A DNA stretch of 64,000 nucleotides from an uncultured Actinomyces sp. GTDB lineage: Bacteria > Actinomycetota > Actinomycetes > Actinomycetales > Actinomycetaceae. The notes beneath the pieces were generated by a model that was not told the DNA's origin, made no database searches, and saw nothing but the letters and a program-made list of their open reading frames with translations. Shown here piece after piece: positions 43,436 to 51,032 of the stretch (position 1 is its first letter; every line of letters starts with the position of its first letter). The position numbers were made by a program, and so were the translations under genes. The stretch lies in assembly GCA_900545825.1 (NCBI GenBank), contig URAS01000003.1, positions 1 through 64,000 on the forward strand, read 5' to 3'.

Positions 43436-44127
43436 GGCGTCATACTCCTCTTGCTGCTTGCCGGTAGGTTCCAGCTTCGCCGATGCATCGCCGACGCGCC
43501 CAGCGTGGCGAGCGCGTCGATGTGGGTCGGCGAAGAGTAGCCTTTGTTGCGTGCCCAACCGTATCCGGGATCGGCCAGTTCGGCCATGTAAGCGTCCCGC
43601 TTCACCTTAGCAACGACCGACGCCGCGGCAACGACGGCGCAGTCGCGATCGGCTTTCACCCGCATGACGACATCGGGAATAGGTGGCAGCGCCGTGTCGA
43701 AATCCGGGTGGTCCTCGGGCGTGAGGAGGTCGGGCGCGGGGATCGTCAGCCAGTTGTGGACGCCGTCGAGGATGATCGCCGCCGGGGCCCACCCGGCCTC
43801 GATGACCTGGGCGAGGGCGCGCCGGCCGGCCAGGCGCAGCGCCGCGACGATCCCCCAGGCGTCGATCTCGCCCGGCGACGCCATCCCAACGGCGCTAGCC
43901 CGCCCCCACGCCTGGACGGGGTCGACGAGGGCCTCGCGGCGCGGGGCGGTGAGAAGTTTCGAGTCGCGCAAGCCCGCCGGTGGCTCGCCCACCGCGGCGT
44001 CAACGACCGCGATCCCGACGGCCACGGGTCCGGCCAGCGCCCCGCGGCCGACCTCGTCCATGCCGGCGACCAGCCCATACCGGTCGGCCAGGCTCAGCTC
44101 AAGTTCGCGGGTCGGTGCCGCACTCAT
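43432..44127 (-). CDS. rnhB: ribonuclease HII
   Basis: This enzyme cleaves RNA of RNA-DNA hybrids and single ribonucleotides in DNA. The 231-aa protein has the DEVGRG active-site motif (GMDEVGRGALAGPVAV), the third Asp in AIILDGVHNWL and the late acidic residue near VAAASVVAKVKRDAYM. It overlaps lepB by ATGA. A second, type I enzyme (rnhA) is also encoded in this window. Confidence 0.95.
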   Translation of the reverse strand: MSAAPTRELELSLADRYGLVAGMDEVGRGALAGPVAVGIAVVDAAVGEPPAGLRDSKLLTAPRREALVDPVQAWGRASAVGMASPGEIDAWGIVAALRLAGRRALAQVIEAGWAPAAIILDGVHNWLTIPAPDLLTPEDHPDFDTALPPIPDVVMRVKADRDCAVVAAASVVAKVKRDAYMAELADPGYGWARNKGYSSPTHIDALATLGASAMHRRSWNLPASSKRSMTP

Positions 44128-44894
44128 CGGTCGGAATGCTGGGGCACGCCGACGAACGCGTCCGTGTTCGACAGCGTCGTCCAGTGCGCAACGGGCCAGA
44201 GGATGACAAAGGCGCGGCCGACGACGTCGTCCATGGGGACGAAACCGCGTCCGGGCGTCTCCTGGTGGGCCCTGGAGTCGTAGGAATTCGACCGGTTATC
44301 GCCCATCACCCAAATGTGGTCCGCGGGGACGGTGACCGAAAACTCGACGTCGGAGGGACGTACGCCGGGGCGCAGATAGGGCTCGTTGATCGCCTTGCCG
44401 TTGACCGTCACGCGGCCCTTGGCGTCGCAGCACGCCACCTGATCGCCCGGAAGCCCGATCGCCCTCTTGATGAGGTACGAGGACGAGTCGTCGGGACGCA
44501 GGCCGACGGCAGTCAAGAACCGCTGGGCATCATTCTTTGGCCCCGTGGCCCGTTCCGCGGGCGGCAGCCAGTCCTGGCTGTCGCGGAACACGACGATGTC
44601 GCCGTGGTTGAGCGGACGGACGTTGGGAACCAGCTTGGAGACGAGGATCCGGTCCCCGACCTCGAGGGTGTCGCGCATCGACTCCGAGGGAATCTCGAAG
44701 CTTTGGATGAGGAATGTCTTGATGAGCGCAGAAATGAGGATCGCGACGACAAAGACCATGATGATCTCGCGGATCGCCACAAGAATCGACTTGCCGACCG
44801 AGCGCTTGTCCTCGTCACGTTGGGTGCCCCGCCCTCGCGTGTGCCGCGACGGCATCGGCTGGGTGACCTGCCCTCTATTCCTCTGTGATGCCAA
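44124..44894 (-). CDS. lepB: signal peptidase I
   Basis: This is the membrane serine protease that removes Sec and Tat signal peptides. A polar N-terminus of about 40 residues precedes one transmembrane helix (IIMVFVVAILISALIKTFLI). The Ser/Lys dyad lies in IPSESMRDTL and SYLIKRAIGLPGD, and WVMGDNRSNSYDSR is the typical box. Start choice: TTG 44894 has AAGGAG 6 nt upstream (256 aa). TTG 44918 lies before that site, and the downstream ATG of MPSRHTR is possible. It follows rplS after a terminator, so it may be expressed by read-through or its own promoter. Confidence 0.93.
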   Translation of the reverse strand: MASQRNRGQVTQPMPSRHTRGRGTQRDEDKRSVGKSILVAIREIIMVFVVAILISALIKTFLIQSFEIPSESMRDTLEVGDRILVSKLVPNVRPLNHGDIVVFRDSQDWLPPAERATGPKNDAQRFLTAVGLRPDDSSSYLIKRAIGLPGDQVACCDAKGRVTVNGKAINEPYLRPGVRPSDVEFSVTVPADHIWVMGDNRSNSYDSRAHQETPGRGFVPMDDVVGRAFVILWPVAHWTTLSNTDAFVGVPQHSDR

Positions 44895-44929
44895 CGGCAA
44901 CTCCTTATGCTGCGTCAAGGATGCTGAGC

Positions 44930-44953
44930 GGGGCCCGTGCGAGCACGGGCCCC
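44930..44953 (-). terminator. terminator of rplS
   Basis: A perfect 11-bp stem GGGGCCCGTGC/GCACGGGCCCC with a 2-nt loop lies just past the rplS stop (44967). It is extended by CTGAG/CTCAG with a bulge. Confidence 0.8.
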
Positions 44954-44966
44954 TCAGGCAGTCGCG

Positions 44967-45320
44967 TTACTTCGTTTCGCGCTTCTCCTTGATCTTCGCA
45001 GCCTTGCCGCGACGATCGCGAAGGTAGTAAAGCTTCGAACGACGAACGTCACCGCGCGAGACGACCTCGATGTGGTCGATCGTCGGAGCGTGCAACGGGA
45101 ACGTACGCTCGACGCCCACGCCGAACGAGACCTTGCGGACCGTGAAGACCGCGTTCACGCCCGACCCACCCTTACGGGAGATCACGACGCCCTGGAACAC
45201 CTGGATACGCGAGCGCGAGCCTTCAACAACCTTGACGTGGACGCGAACGGTGTCGCCCGCCCGGAACTCCGGGATGTCGTCGCGCAGCGAGGCCGCGTTG
45301 ATCGAATCGATCGTGTTCAT
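44967..45320 (-). CDS. rplS: 50S ribosomal protein L19
   Basis: The 117-aa large-subunit protein at the subunit interface has the family segments DIPEFRAGDTVRVHVKV, QVFQGVVISRKGGSG and VERTFPLHAPTIDHIEV. ATG 45320 has AAGGAG upstream. The 129 bp between trmD and rplS contain a distant 8-bp inverted repeat, which may be part of a leader. Confidence 0.98.
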   Translation of the reverse strand: MNTIDSINAASLRDDIPEFRAGDTVRVHVKVVEGSRSRIQVFQGVVISRKGGSGVNAVFTVRKVSFGVGVERTFPLHAPTIDHIEVVSRGDVRRSKLYYLRDRRGKAAKIKEKRETK

Positions 45321-45341
45321 CTATTTCTCCTTGTTGGCCGC

Positions 45342-45426
45342 GCCACAGGTCACGTCCAACCATCGGCCGGCCCTTGCGTCCGGCAGTCGGTTCACCAGCA
45401 CGTCGCGATCGCGCTCCCCCTGTGGC
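45342..45426 (-). repeat. widely spaced inverted repeat in the trmD-rplS gap
   Basis: GCCACAGG (45342-45349) and CCTGTGGC (45419-45426) are perfect complements 69 nt apart, enclosing a GC-rich region directly upstream of rplS. It could close a leader RNA structure. Confidence 0.3.
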
Positions 45427-45449
45427 AGGCCACGCAGCGACATGCAGCG

Positions 45450-46826
45450 TCAGCCATTCTTCCACATGCGCCCGATAACTGTGAGATCGGCGGCGGGCGG
45501 GCGGGCTGTGAGATCCCGCACGAGGACGAGATCGTCGTTCGGCACCCCGCCGACAAGGAAGGTTCGTTTCCCCGCTTTGGCGAATCCCGCCCGGCGATAG
45601 AACGTCAGCGCGCGCCTGTTGGCGAGGTTCGTCCCCAGCAGCGCATGGGTGACGCCCCTCCACAGCACCTGGGCGTCGCGCAGCTGGGCCTCGAGGAGTG
45701 CCTGGGCGACGCCGGCCCCTCGCCAGGTGTCGCCGACATAGACTTTCGACACATAAAAGACCTGGTCGGCCTGGGTGTGCGGGATCGACACCGTGTCGCC
45801 GACGTAGGGGGCGGGCGGCGCCTCGACGAGCGTGTATCCGCACATCTCGCCGTCGGCCACGGCGATCTGGACCCGACCCTCGGCGATCGCCGAGGCGAAA
45901 AAGTCGTCGGTGAGCTCGGTGTCGATGAACTCGGCAATCGCCTGCTCGGTGAGCGCCGGCGGGCACGCCGCGGGGAACAGGGCGCGTCCGAGACCGGCCA
46001 CGTCGGCGACCTCGTCGGAGCGGGCGCGGCGGATCTCGAGCTCGCCCACGCTCCCGTCGGGACGCACGATGAACCCGGCCCTGGCAAGGGCCTCTTTGTC
46101 CGCGTGCGACAGCGAAGGCACGAGGGCGGCCAGCAGGTCCCGGCGTCGGAGGGCGGTGAAGGCGAGCGCCTGGTCGCGGCGCCACCGGTCGACGGCCTGA
46201 TGGTTGCCCGAGGTCAGAATCGGCGGCACCTCGAGGCCCCGCCAGGTGGGTGGGCGCGTGTAGGCCGGATACTCGAGGAGGCCGGCCTCGCCGTGCGACT
46301 CCTCAACCAGCGACTCGGGGTTCCCGACGACGCCGTCAACGAGCCGCCCGACGGCCTCGATGAGCGCCAACGCCGCCACTTCCCCGCCATTCAACACGTA
46401 GTCGCCCAGCGAATACTCGACGACCCGGACGCCCTCGCGCGACGCATAGTGGTCGGCGACGCGCCGGTCGATGCCTTCATACCGGCCGCACGCGATGACG
46501 ATCGTCCCGTCGGCGGCCGCGAGTTCTTCGACGAGCCGCTGGGTGAGCGGCCGGCCCGCGGGCGTGGGGACGGCAAGGATGTGGGGCCCCGGCGTCGATT
46601 CGATGACGGAGTCGAGGGCGCGCCCCCACACGTCGGGCCGCATGACCATGCCGGCGCCGCCGCCGTAGGGCGTGTCGTCGACGCTGCGGTGCTTCCCCTC
46701 GGCCCAGTCGCGCAGGTCGTGGACGCCAAAATCGAGGGCGCCCTTCGCCCCGGCCTTGCCCAGCAGGGACACGTCGAGGACCGAGAAGAACTCGGGGAAA
46801 ATCGTCACGACGTCGAATCGGCGCAC
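45450..46826 (-). CDS. trmD: tRNA (guanine-37-N1)-methyltransferase fused to a GNAT acetyltransferase domain
   Basis: Residues 1 to about 245 are a complete TrmD, which methylates G37 of tRNAs to prevent frameshifting. Its knotted SAM-binding region has CGRYEGIDRRV and EYSLGDYVLNGGEVAAL, and early VDDTPYGGGAGMVMRP. From about residue 262 to 440 a GNAT-type N-acetyltransferase follows without a stop. Motif A is VYVGDTWRGAGVAQALL (362-378) and motif B is NLANRRALTFYRRAGF (400-415). Normal TrmD is about 230-260 aa, so at 458 aa this is a gene fusion. The acetylated substrate is unknown. It lies one nt after rimM, in the standard operon. Confidence 0.95.
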   Translation of the reverse strand: MRRFDVVTIFPEFFSVLDVSLLGKAGAKGALDFGVHDLRDWAEGKHRSVDDTPYGGGAGMVMRPDVWGRALDSVIESTPGPHILAVPTPAGRPLTQRLVEELAAADGTIVIACGRYEGIDRRVADHYASREGVRVVEYSLGDYVLNGGEVAALALIEAVGRLVDGVVGNPESLVEESHGEAGLLEYPAYTRPPTWRGLEVPPILTSGNHQAVDRWRRDQALAFTALRRRDLLAALVPSLSHADKEALARAGFIVRPDGSVGELEIRRARSDEVADVAGLGRALFPAACPPALTEQAIAEFIDTELTDDFFASAIAEGRVQIAVADGEMCGYTLVEAPPAPYVGDTVSIPHTQADQVFYVSKVYVGDTWRGAGVAQALLEAQLRDAQVLWRGVTHALLGTNLANRRALTFYRRAGFAKAGKRTFLVGGVPNDDLVLVRDLTARPPAADLTVIGRMWKNG

Positions 46827-46827
46827 G

Positions 46828-47331
46828 CTAGGCCTCCTGGTCCGGGAATAGTCCCTCGGGCGGGTCGACGACGACGCGCCCGCCGACCAGGTCGACCTCG
46901 GGCACGAGCTCCTCGACGAACGGCACCATGACCTCGCCCGACGGGGTCTGCACCGTGATGAGGTCCTGGGCGGGACCCTGGAGCATCCCCGTCACCGTGC
47001 CCAGCGCCTTGCCCTGGGTGTCGACGGCGGCAAGCCCGGTGAGGTCGGAGGCGTAGTAGCCTGACTCGTCGTCGCCCGGTTCGGCGTCGACCAGCAGTTT
47101 CTCGCCGCGCAGCGCCTCGGCGGCCTCGCGGCCGGAGACGCCAACGAACGTCAGGCACAGGCGATTGGAGATGACGCGGGCGTCGGCGACCTCGAGCTCG
47201 CGGCCGTCGGCGAGGACGAGGCGGGCGCCCGGCGCAAAACGCTCATCCGGACTATCCGTCGTCGGGCGGACGATCATCTCGCCTTTCAGCCCCCGCGCGG
47301 GGCCGACGATACCGGCTACAACCTGCGTCAT
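46828..47331 (-). CDS. rimM: ribosome maturation factor RimM
   Basis: RimM assists 30S head assembly by binding S19. The 167-aa protein has an N-terminal RimM barrel (VAGIVGPARGLKGEMIVRP) and a C-terminal PRC-barrel-like half (DLITVQTPSGEVMVPFV, VVVDPPEGLF). ATG 47331 overlaps the HAD gene by ATGA; the frame extending to 47454 is antiphase. Confidence 0.95.
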   Translation of the reverse strand: MTQVVAGIVGPARGLKGEMIVRPTTDSPDERFAPGARLVLADGRELEVADARVISNRLCLTFVGVSGREAAEALRGEKLLVDAEPGDDESGYYASDLTGLAAVDTQGKALGTVTGMLQGPAQDLITVQTPSGEVMVPFVEELVPEVDLVGGRVVVDPPEGLFPDQEA

Positions 47332-47996
47332 CGCTGCTCCCCCACAACGATAGCCGTCGCCGAAGCCGGCGTGAACGCCAGCCGCCACGCCAGCGCCTGC
47401 TCGGACTCGTCCGCCAGGTGCGACCACATGGCGAGGATCGTCTTCACGCCCCACTGCGCGGCGCCCTCGACGTCGAAACGCCGATCCCCCAGCATGAGCA
47501 CCTCGTCCGGGGAGTTCTTGAGCCCGAGCGCGTCGAGCGCGCGTCCGACGATCATCGGCTTCTCCGAGCCCGGCCCGTCATCCGGCGGCGCGCCGCACAC
47601 GTGGTCGAACGCGTCGATGATCCCCAGGTGCTGAAGGAGCTCGAGGGCGCGATCCTCCGGCTTCGAGGTGGCAACAGCCAGCCTGACCCCCGCGGCCTGG
47701 AGGTCGCGGACCATCTGCTCGATCCCGTCGAACAGGGAAATGTCGAGGTGCCGCTGAATGTAGAGGCCACGGTAGTACGTCACCATCTGCTTGCCCAGCT
47801 CGACGTCGCCGCCGGCCAGGTGGATCATCGTCTCGCCCAGCGGCGGACCGATGTAGCGGCGGGCCTGTGCCGGCTCGATCGCCTGGCCGAGCAGCGCCTG
47901 CGTGGTCTCCTGCATGATCGCGACGATCAGCGGCTCAGTGTCGATGAGCGTGCCATCCATATCGATGAGCAGCGCCCGGGGCGGAATAGTCACCAT
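47328..47996 (-). CDS. HAD-superfamily hydrolase, phosphoglycolate-phosphatase-like
   Basis: This 222-aa phosphatase has the nucleophile motif LLIDMDGTLIDTEP, motif II Ser/Thr in LAVATSKPED, the motif III Lys in SEKPMIVG and motif IV in VLMLGDRRFDVEGA. The cap is the small helical type seen in Gph-like enzymes. The substrate cannot be told. It is inserted between khpA and rimM, a place where the conserved operon usually has no gene, and is preceded by a terminator hairpin. It may therefore start its own transcript that includes rimM-trmD. Confidence 0.9.
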   Translation of the reverse strand: MVTIPPRALLIDMDGTLIDTEPLIVAIMQETTQALLGQAIEPAQARRYIGPPLGETMIHLAGGDVELGKQMVTYYRGLYIQRHLDISLFDGIEQMVRDLQAAGVRLAVATSKPEDRALELLQHLGIIDAFDHVCGAPPDDGPGSEKPMIVGRALDALGLKNSPDEVLMLGDRRFDVEGAAQWGVKTILAMWSHLADESEQALAWRLAFTPASATAIVVGEQR

Positions 47997-48019
47997 GAGG
48001 TCATCCTTGTCTATACGCC

Positions 48020-48056
48020 ACGAGGGCCGGGCCTGCCATGCAGACCCGGCCCTCGT
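48020..48056 (-). terminator. hairpin between khpA and the HAD gene
   Basis: A perfect 12-bp inverted repeat ACGAGGGCCGGG/CCCGGCCCTCGT with a 13-nt loop lies 16 nt past the khpA stop. It separates rpsP-khpA from the downstream genes. Confidence 0.75.
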
Positions 48057-48072
48057 TCACTCGTCGTGAAAA

Positions 48073-48315
48073 TCAGTGGCGGCGATCCGTGTCGACAACG
48101 TCGACCCTCACAGGGCCGCGGGTGGACAGTGCGCCGATCACCGAACGCAGTGCCCGCGCGGTCCTACCGGAACGCCCGATGACGCGGCCAAGATCGGCCG
48201 GATTCACACGCACTTCCAGCAGTTTGCCGCGCCGCAGCGAACGCTCAGTCACCCGCACATCGTCAGGGTGATCGACGATGCCGGCAACGAGGTGTTCCAA
48301 GGCGTCGGCAAGCAT
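48073..48315 (-). CDS. khpA: KH-domain RNA-binding protein KhpA
   Basis: This 80-aa small KH-domain protein binds RNA and in other Gram-positives partners KhpB. The KH GxxG loop is seen in LGRVIGRSGRTARALRSVIG. It is the usual gene after rpsP; its ATG directly abuts the rpsP stop. Confidence 0.93.
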   Translation of the reverse strand: MLADALEHLVAGIVDHPDDVRVTERSLRRGKLLEVRVNPADLGRVIGRSGRTARALRSVIGALSTRGPVRVDVVDTDRRH

Positions 48316-48807
48316 TTAGGCCTCCTCGCCCTGCTCGGGCGCCTGGGCCTCGTCAGCGGCCTCGGACTCGGCCTGAGCAGCCTCGGCTTCCTTGGCCTCG
48401 GCCTCAGCAGCCTTGCGGGCCTCTTCCTTGGCGGCGGCCTCGGCGGCCTTGCGCTTCTCGGCGTCGGCGGCGGCGGCCTTAACCGCCTCCTCCTTGGCCG
48501 CACGCTCGGCCTCGGCGTCCTTGTACTGAATGCGCGATTCCTGGTTCTTCGCGCCCTTGAACTTCGCCCAGTCGCCCGAGAGGACGAGCAGACGGTGGAC
48601 GGCGTCGGACGGCTGGGCGCCCACGCCGAGCCAGTACTGAACGCGGTCGGACTTGACCTTGATCAGCGACGGCTGCTCGTTGGGGTTGTACTGGCCGACC
48701 TCTTCGATCACACGACCGTCGCGCTTCTTGCGCGAGTCGACGACCACCAGACGGTAGACGGGGTAGTGGATCTTGCCAAAGCGCTTCAAACGAATGCGAA
48801 CTGCCAC
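48316..48807 (-). CDS. rpsP: 30S ribosomal protein S16 with long Ala/Glu tail
   Basis: The core (about residues 1-85) is S16: VRIRLKRFGKIHYPVYRLVV, GRVIEEVGQYNP and RVQYWLGVGAQPSD. It continues with an Ala/Glu/Lys-rich tail of about 70 residues (repeats such as AAEAAAKEEARKAAEAEAKE) that should be helical or disordered. Actinobacterial S16 often has a tail, but this one nearly doubles the protein to 163 aa. The start is GTG 48807 with AGGAG upstream. It is the first gene of the rpsP-khpA unit. Confidence 0.96.
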   Translation of the reverse strand: MAVRIRLKRFGKIHYPVYRLVVVDSRKKRDGRVIEEVGQYNPNEQPSLIKVKSDRVQYWLGVGAQPSDAVHRLLVLSGDWAKFKGAKNQESRIQYKDAEAERAAKEEAVKAAAADAEKRKAAEAAAKEEARKAAEAEAKEAEAAQAESEAADEAQAPEQGEEA

Positions 48808-48960
48808 TTTTGTGGTTTCTCCTGTTTCTGACTCGGTGCGGAGCAAGCCTCGGTCCGGTGGGTTACGGTCCAAGATCTTGAGCTCCAGAACCGGGGCCTG
48901 CCGCAGAGAGGGGGGCGGCGAGCCCACGTACAGCGAACTATTCTGCCAGATTGTGGCGGC

Positions 48961-49019
48961 GTTTCGCCACTTCGGAAACGAAAGGCGAGGTTACATCGCT
49001 CACAGTGGCGCCACTTCGG
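48961..49019. repeat. direct repeat CGCCACTTCGG in the rpsP / inositol-phosphatase intergenic region
   Basis: CGCCACTTCGG occurs at 48965-48975 and 49009-49019, 44 bp apart (about four helical turns). Each copy lies in a small palindrome: GTTTC/GAAAC around the first, and AGTGGCGCCACT (49004-49015) at the second. A third copy is at 60064-60074. It may be an operator for a local regulator. Confidence 0.4.
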
Positions 49020-49020
49020 C

Positions 49021-49026
49021 GACAAT
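49021..49026 (+). promoter_or_regulatory. -10-like element of the inositol-monophosphatase-like gene
   Basis: GACAAT ends 6 nt before ATG 49033. No consensus -35 is visible; the AGTGGCGCCACT palindrome lies just upstream. Confidence 0.4.
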
Positions 49027-49032
49027 AGAGGC

Positions 49033-49896
49033 ATGATTTCTCTCGATCCGCCCGCCCTCGCCTCGCTCGCGCTCGCCGCCGCCACCGAGGCGGGAGGCTA
49101 TATCCGCAGCGTGTTTCGCACGGGGATGGCCGTGGAAACCAAGGCGAACGCCCACGATCCCGTGACGGAACACGACCGCCACACCGAGGCCCTCATTCGC
49201 CAGATCCTCTCCGAGGCCGCGCCGGGTTCGCGGGTCCTCGGCGAGGAGGGCGGCGAGGAGGCGCTGCCCGGCACCGGCGCCGAACGCGTCCGCTGGATCG
49301 TCGACCCCATCGACGGGACCGCCAATTTCGCGGCCGGCCTCGACTACATTGCGACGTCGATCGGCGTCGAGCTGGACGGGAAGCCCGTCGCCGGGTGCGT
49401 CCACCTGCCGATCAGCGCCGAGACGTGCTGGGCGGACGATCGGACCTGTTACTGGCGCGATCCCGCAGGCGAGGACCGCCCGGTCCACGCCAGCCGAGTC
49501 AGCCGCGAAATCGACGCCTTGCTCACCGGGTATTTCCCCCATCGCGACCCGGACCCGGTCAAGCGGACGGCGCTGTTCGAGGACATCGCGACCCTCGCCG
49601 AGCACTACGGGACCGTGCGTTCGCCTGGGGCATGCGCCCGCGACCTCGCCCACGTCGCGGCCGGCCACGTCGGCGTCGCCGTCGCGACGTCGGTCAAGCC
49701 GTGGGACGTCGCCGCGGGGTTCCACCTCATCCGCGTCGCCGGCGGCCACGTGACGACGTATCCGCGCGGCCTCACCGACCTGCCCGAACACCTGCGCCCC
49801 GCATTCGTCGCGTCGCAGGCGACGCTCGACGCGGTGACGGCGAAACGCGTCATGGAGCGGGCACAGTCGACGTGGATGGGGCCGCTGGCCCACTAG
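49033..49896 (+). CDS. inositol monophosphatase family protein
   Basis: This 287-aa lithium-sensitive-phosphatase-type enzyme is of the IMPase/SuhB/histidinol-phosphatase group. The metal-binding motif IVDPIDGTANFAAG is intact, with LGEEGGEE upstream supplying the conserved Glu and KPWDVAAGFHLIRVAGG supplying the final Asp. The substrate could be inositol phosphate, histidinol phosphate or PAP; the sequence alone does not decide. It is a single plus-strand gene between two minus-strand operons, with a probable leaderless start. Confidence 0.9.
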   Translation: MISLDPPALASLALAAATEAGGYIRSVFRTGMAVETKANAHDPVTEHDRHTEALIRQILSEAAPGSRVLGEEGGEEALPGTGAERVRWIVDPIDGTANFAAGLDYIATSIGVELDGKPVAGCVHLPISAETCWADDRTCYWRDPAGEDRPVHASRVSREIDALLTGYFPHRDPDPVKRTALFEDIATLAEHYGTVRSPGACARDLAHVAAGHVGVAVATSVKPWDVAAGFHLIRVAGGHVTTYPRGLTDLPEHLRPAFVASQATLDAVTAKRVMERAQSTWMGPLAH

Positions 49897-49918
49897 CGCC
49901 TTGTCGATCGCGCCGCGG

Positions 49919-51028
49919 TTAGACCAGGCGGCGGCCGGCGCGGTAGACCCGTGCGGGCGCCGCGAGGACGCTCGTCGAGGCCGCGGGATCGCGACGATAG
50001 ACGACGACGTCGGCCGGGGCACCCTCGCTCAGCGAGTCCAGACCCAGGAAGTCGCGTGCACGCCACGTGGCGAAGGCGAGGACGTCCGCCGCGGCGGCCC
50101 CGTACTCCTCCCACAGCGCCAGCTCGTCGGGCAGCGACCCAAAGCGCTGGTAGCCGCCCGAGTCGGTGCCCGGCAGCAGCGTGACGCCCTCGTCGAGGAG
50201 GGCCTGGAAGTGGTCGCGCCGCGCGGTCCACATTGCCCGCATCTGGTCGCGATAGGCGGGATACTTCGTCCCGGCCTGGGCGGCGAACGTGTCGAACAGT
50301 CCGACCTGCAGGAGCGTCGGCGTAACGGGGACGCCGGCGGCGCGGGCCCGGCGCATGGCGGCGCGATCCATCCCCGTCCCGTGCTCGATGTCGTCGACGC
50401 CGGCGTCGAGCAGCGGGCCGATCGCCTGGGCCGAGAACGCGTGGACCGCGACGCGGGCCCCGGCCGCGTGGGCGCGAGAGACGCCCTCGGCCAGCTGACG
50501 GGGCGTCCACAGCGGCCGCAGCAACGAGTTCACGCCCTCGGCGCGGTCGATCCAGTCGCCGACGATCTTCACCCAGCCGTCGCCCGCGGCGGCCTGGCGG
50601 GCCATCTCGTCCGGCAGCTGCGCGGGGTCGGCGAGGTCGACGCCCAGGCCGCGAATGTAGCGCTTCGGCCGGGCAATGTGCCGGCCACAACGAATGAGGC
50701 GCGGGGCGTCATCGCGGCCGATCAGGCAGTCGTTCGCCCGCTCGGGCACCCCCGCGTCGCGCACGGCGAGAACACCGCTTTCCACGACCTTCCGGGCGTT
50801 CGCAAGCGTCTGGTCCGGCCCCGTCACGCCGTCGGACCCGTAACCCAGGTGACAGTGGACGTCAACGAGGCCTGGCACGGCATACCCGCCGACATGCTCG
50901 ATGGCCGACGCCTCGGGGGCCTGGACGGTCATCCGCCCGTCGACAATCCAGGCGCCCTCACGCCACGCGGGAGGGGCACCGGGCTGGTCGCGCCACAGGA
51001 CGCGACCGGTCAGAGCGACCACCGTCAT
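49919..51028 (-). CDS. amidohydrolase (metal-dependent hydrolase)
   Basis: This 369-aa amidohydrolase-superfamily protein has the N-terminal beta-sandwich and HxH motif in PGLVDVHCHLGYG, further ligand regions VAVHAFSAQA and IEHGTGMD, and the late Asp in LLPGTDSGGYQ. The substrate is unknown; the closest general type is imidazolonepropionase/prolidase-like. ATG 51028 is 4 nt after the ffh stop, so it is probably a rider gene on the ffh transcript. The frame extending to 51121 lies in ffh and is rejected. Confidence 0.85.
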   Translation of the reverse strand: MTVVALTGRVLWRDQPGAPPAWREGAWIVDGRMTVQAPEASAIEHVGGYAVPGLVDVHCHLGYGSDGVTGPDQTLANARKVVESGVLAVRDAGVPERANDCLIGRDDAPRLIRCGRHIARPKRYIRGLGVDLADPAQLPDEMARQAAAGDGWVKIVGDWIDRAEGVNSLLRPLWTPRQLAEGVSRAHAAGARVAVHAFSAQAIGPLLDAGVDDIEHGTGMDRAAMRRARAAGVPVTPTLLQVGLFDTFAAQAGTKYPAYRDQMRAMWTARRDHFQALLDEGVTLLPGTDSGGYQRFGSLPDELALWEEYGAAAADVLAFATWRARDFLGLDSLSEGAPADVVVYRRDPAASTSVLAAPARVYRAGRRLV

Positions 51029-51032
51029 CGGC

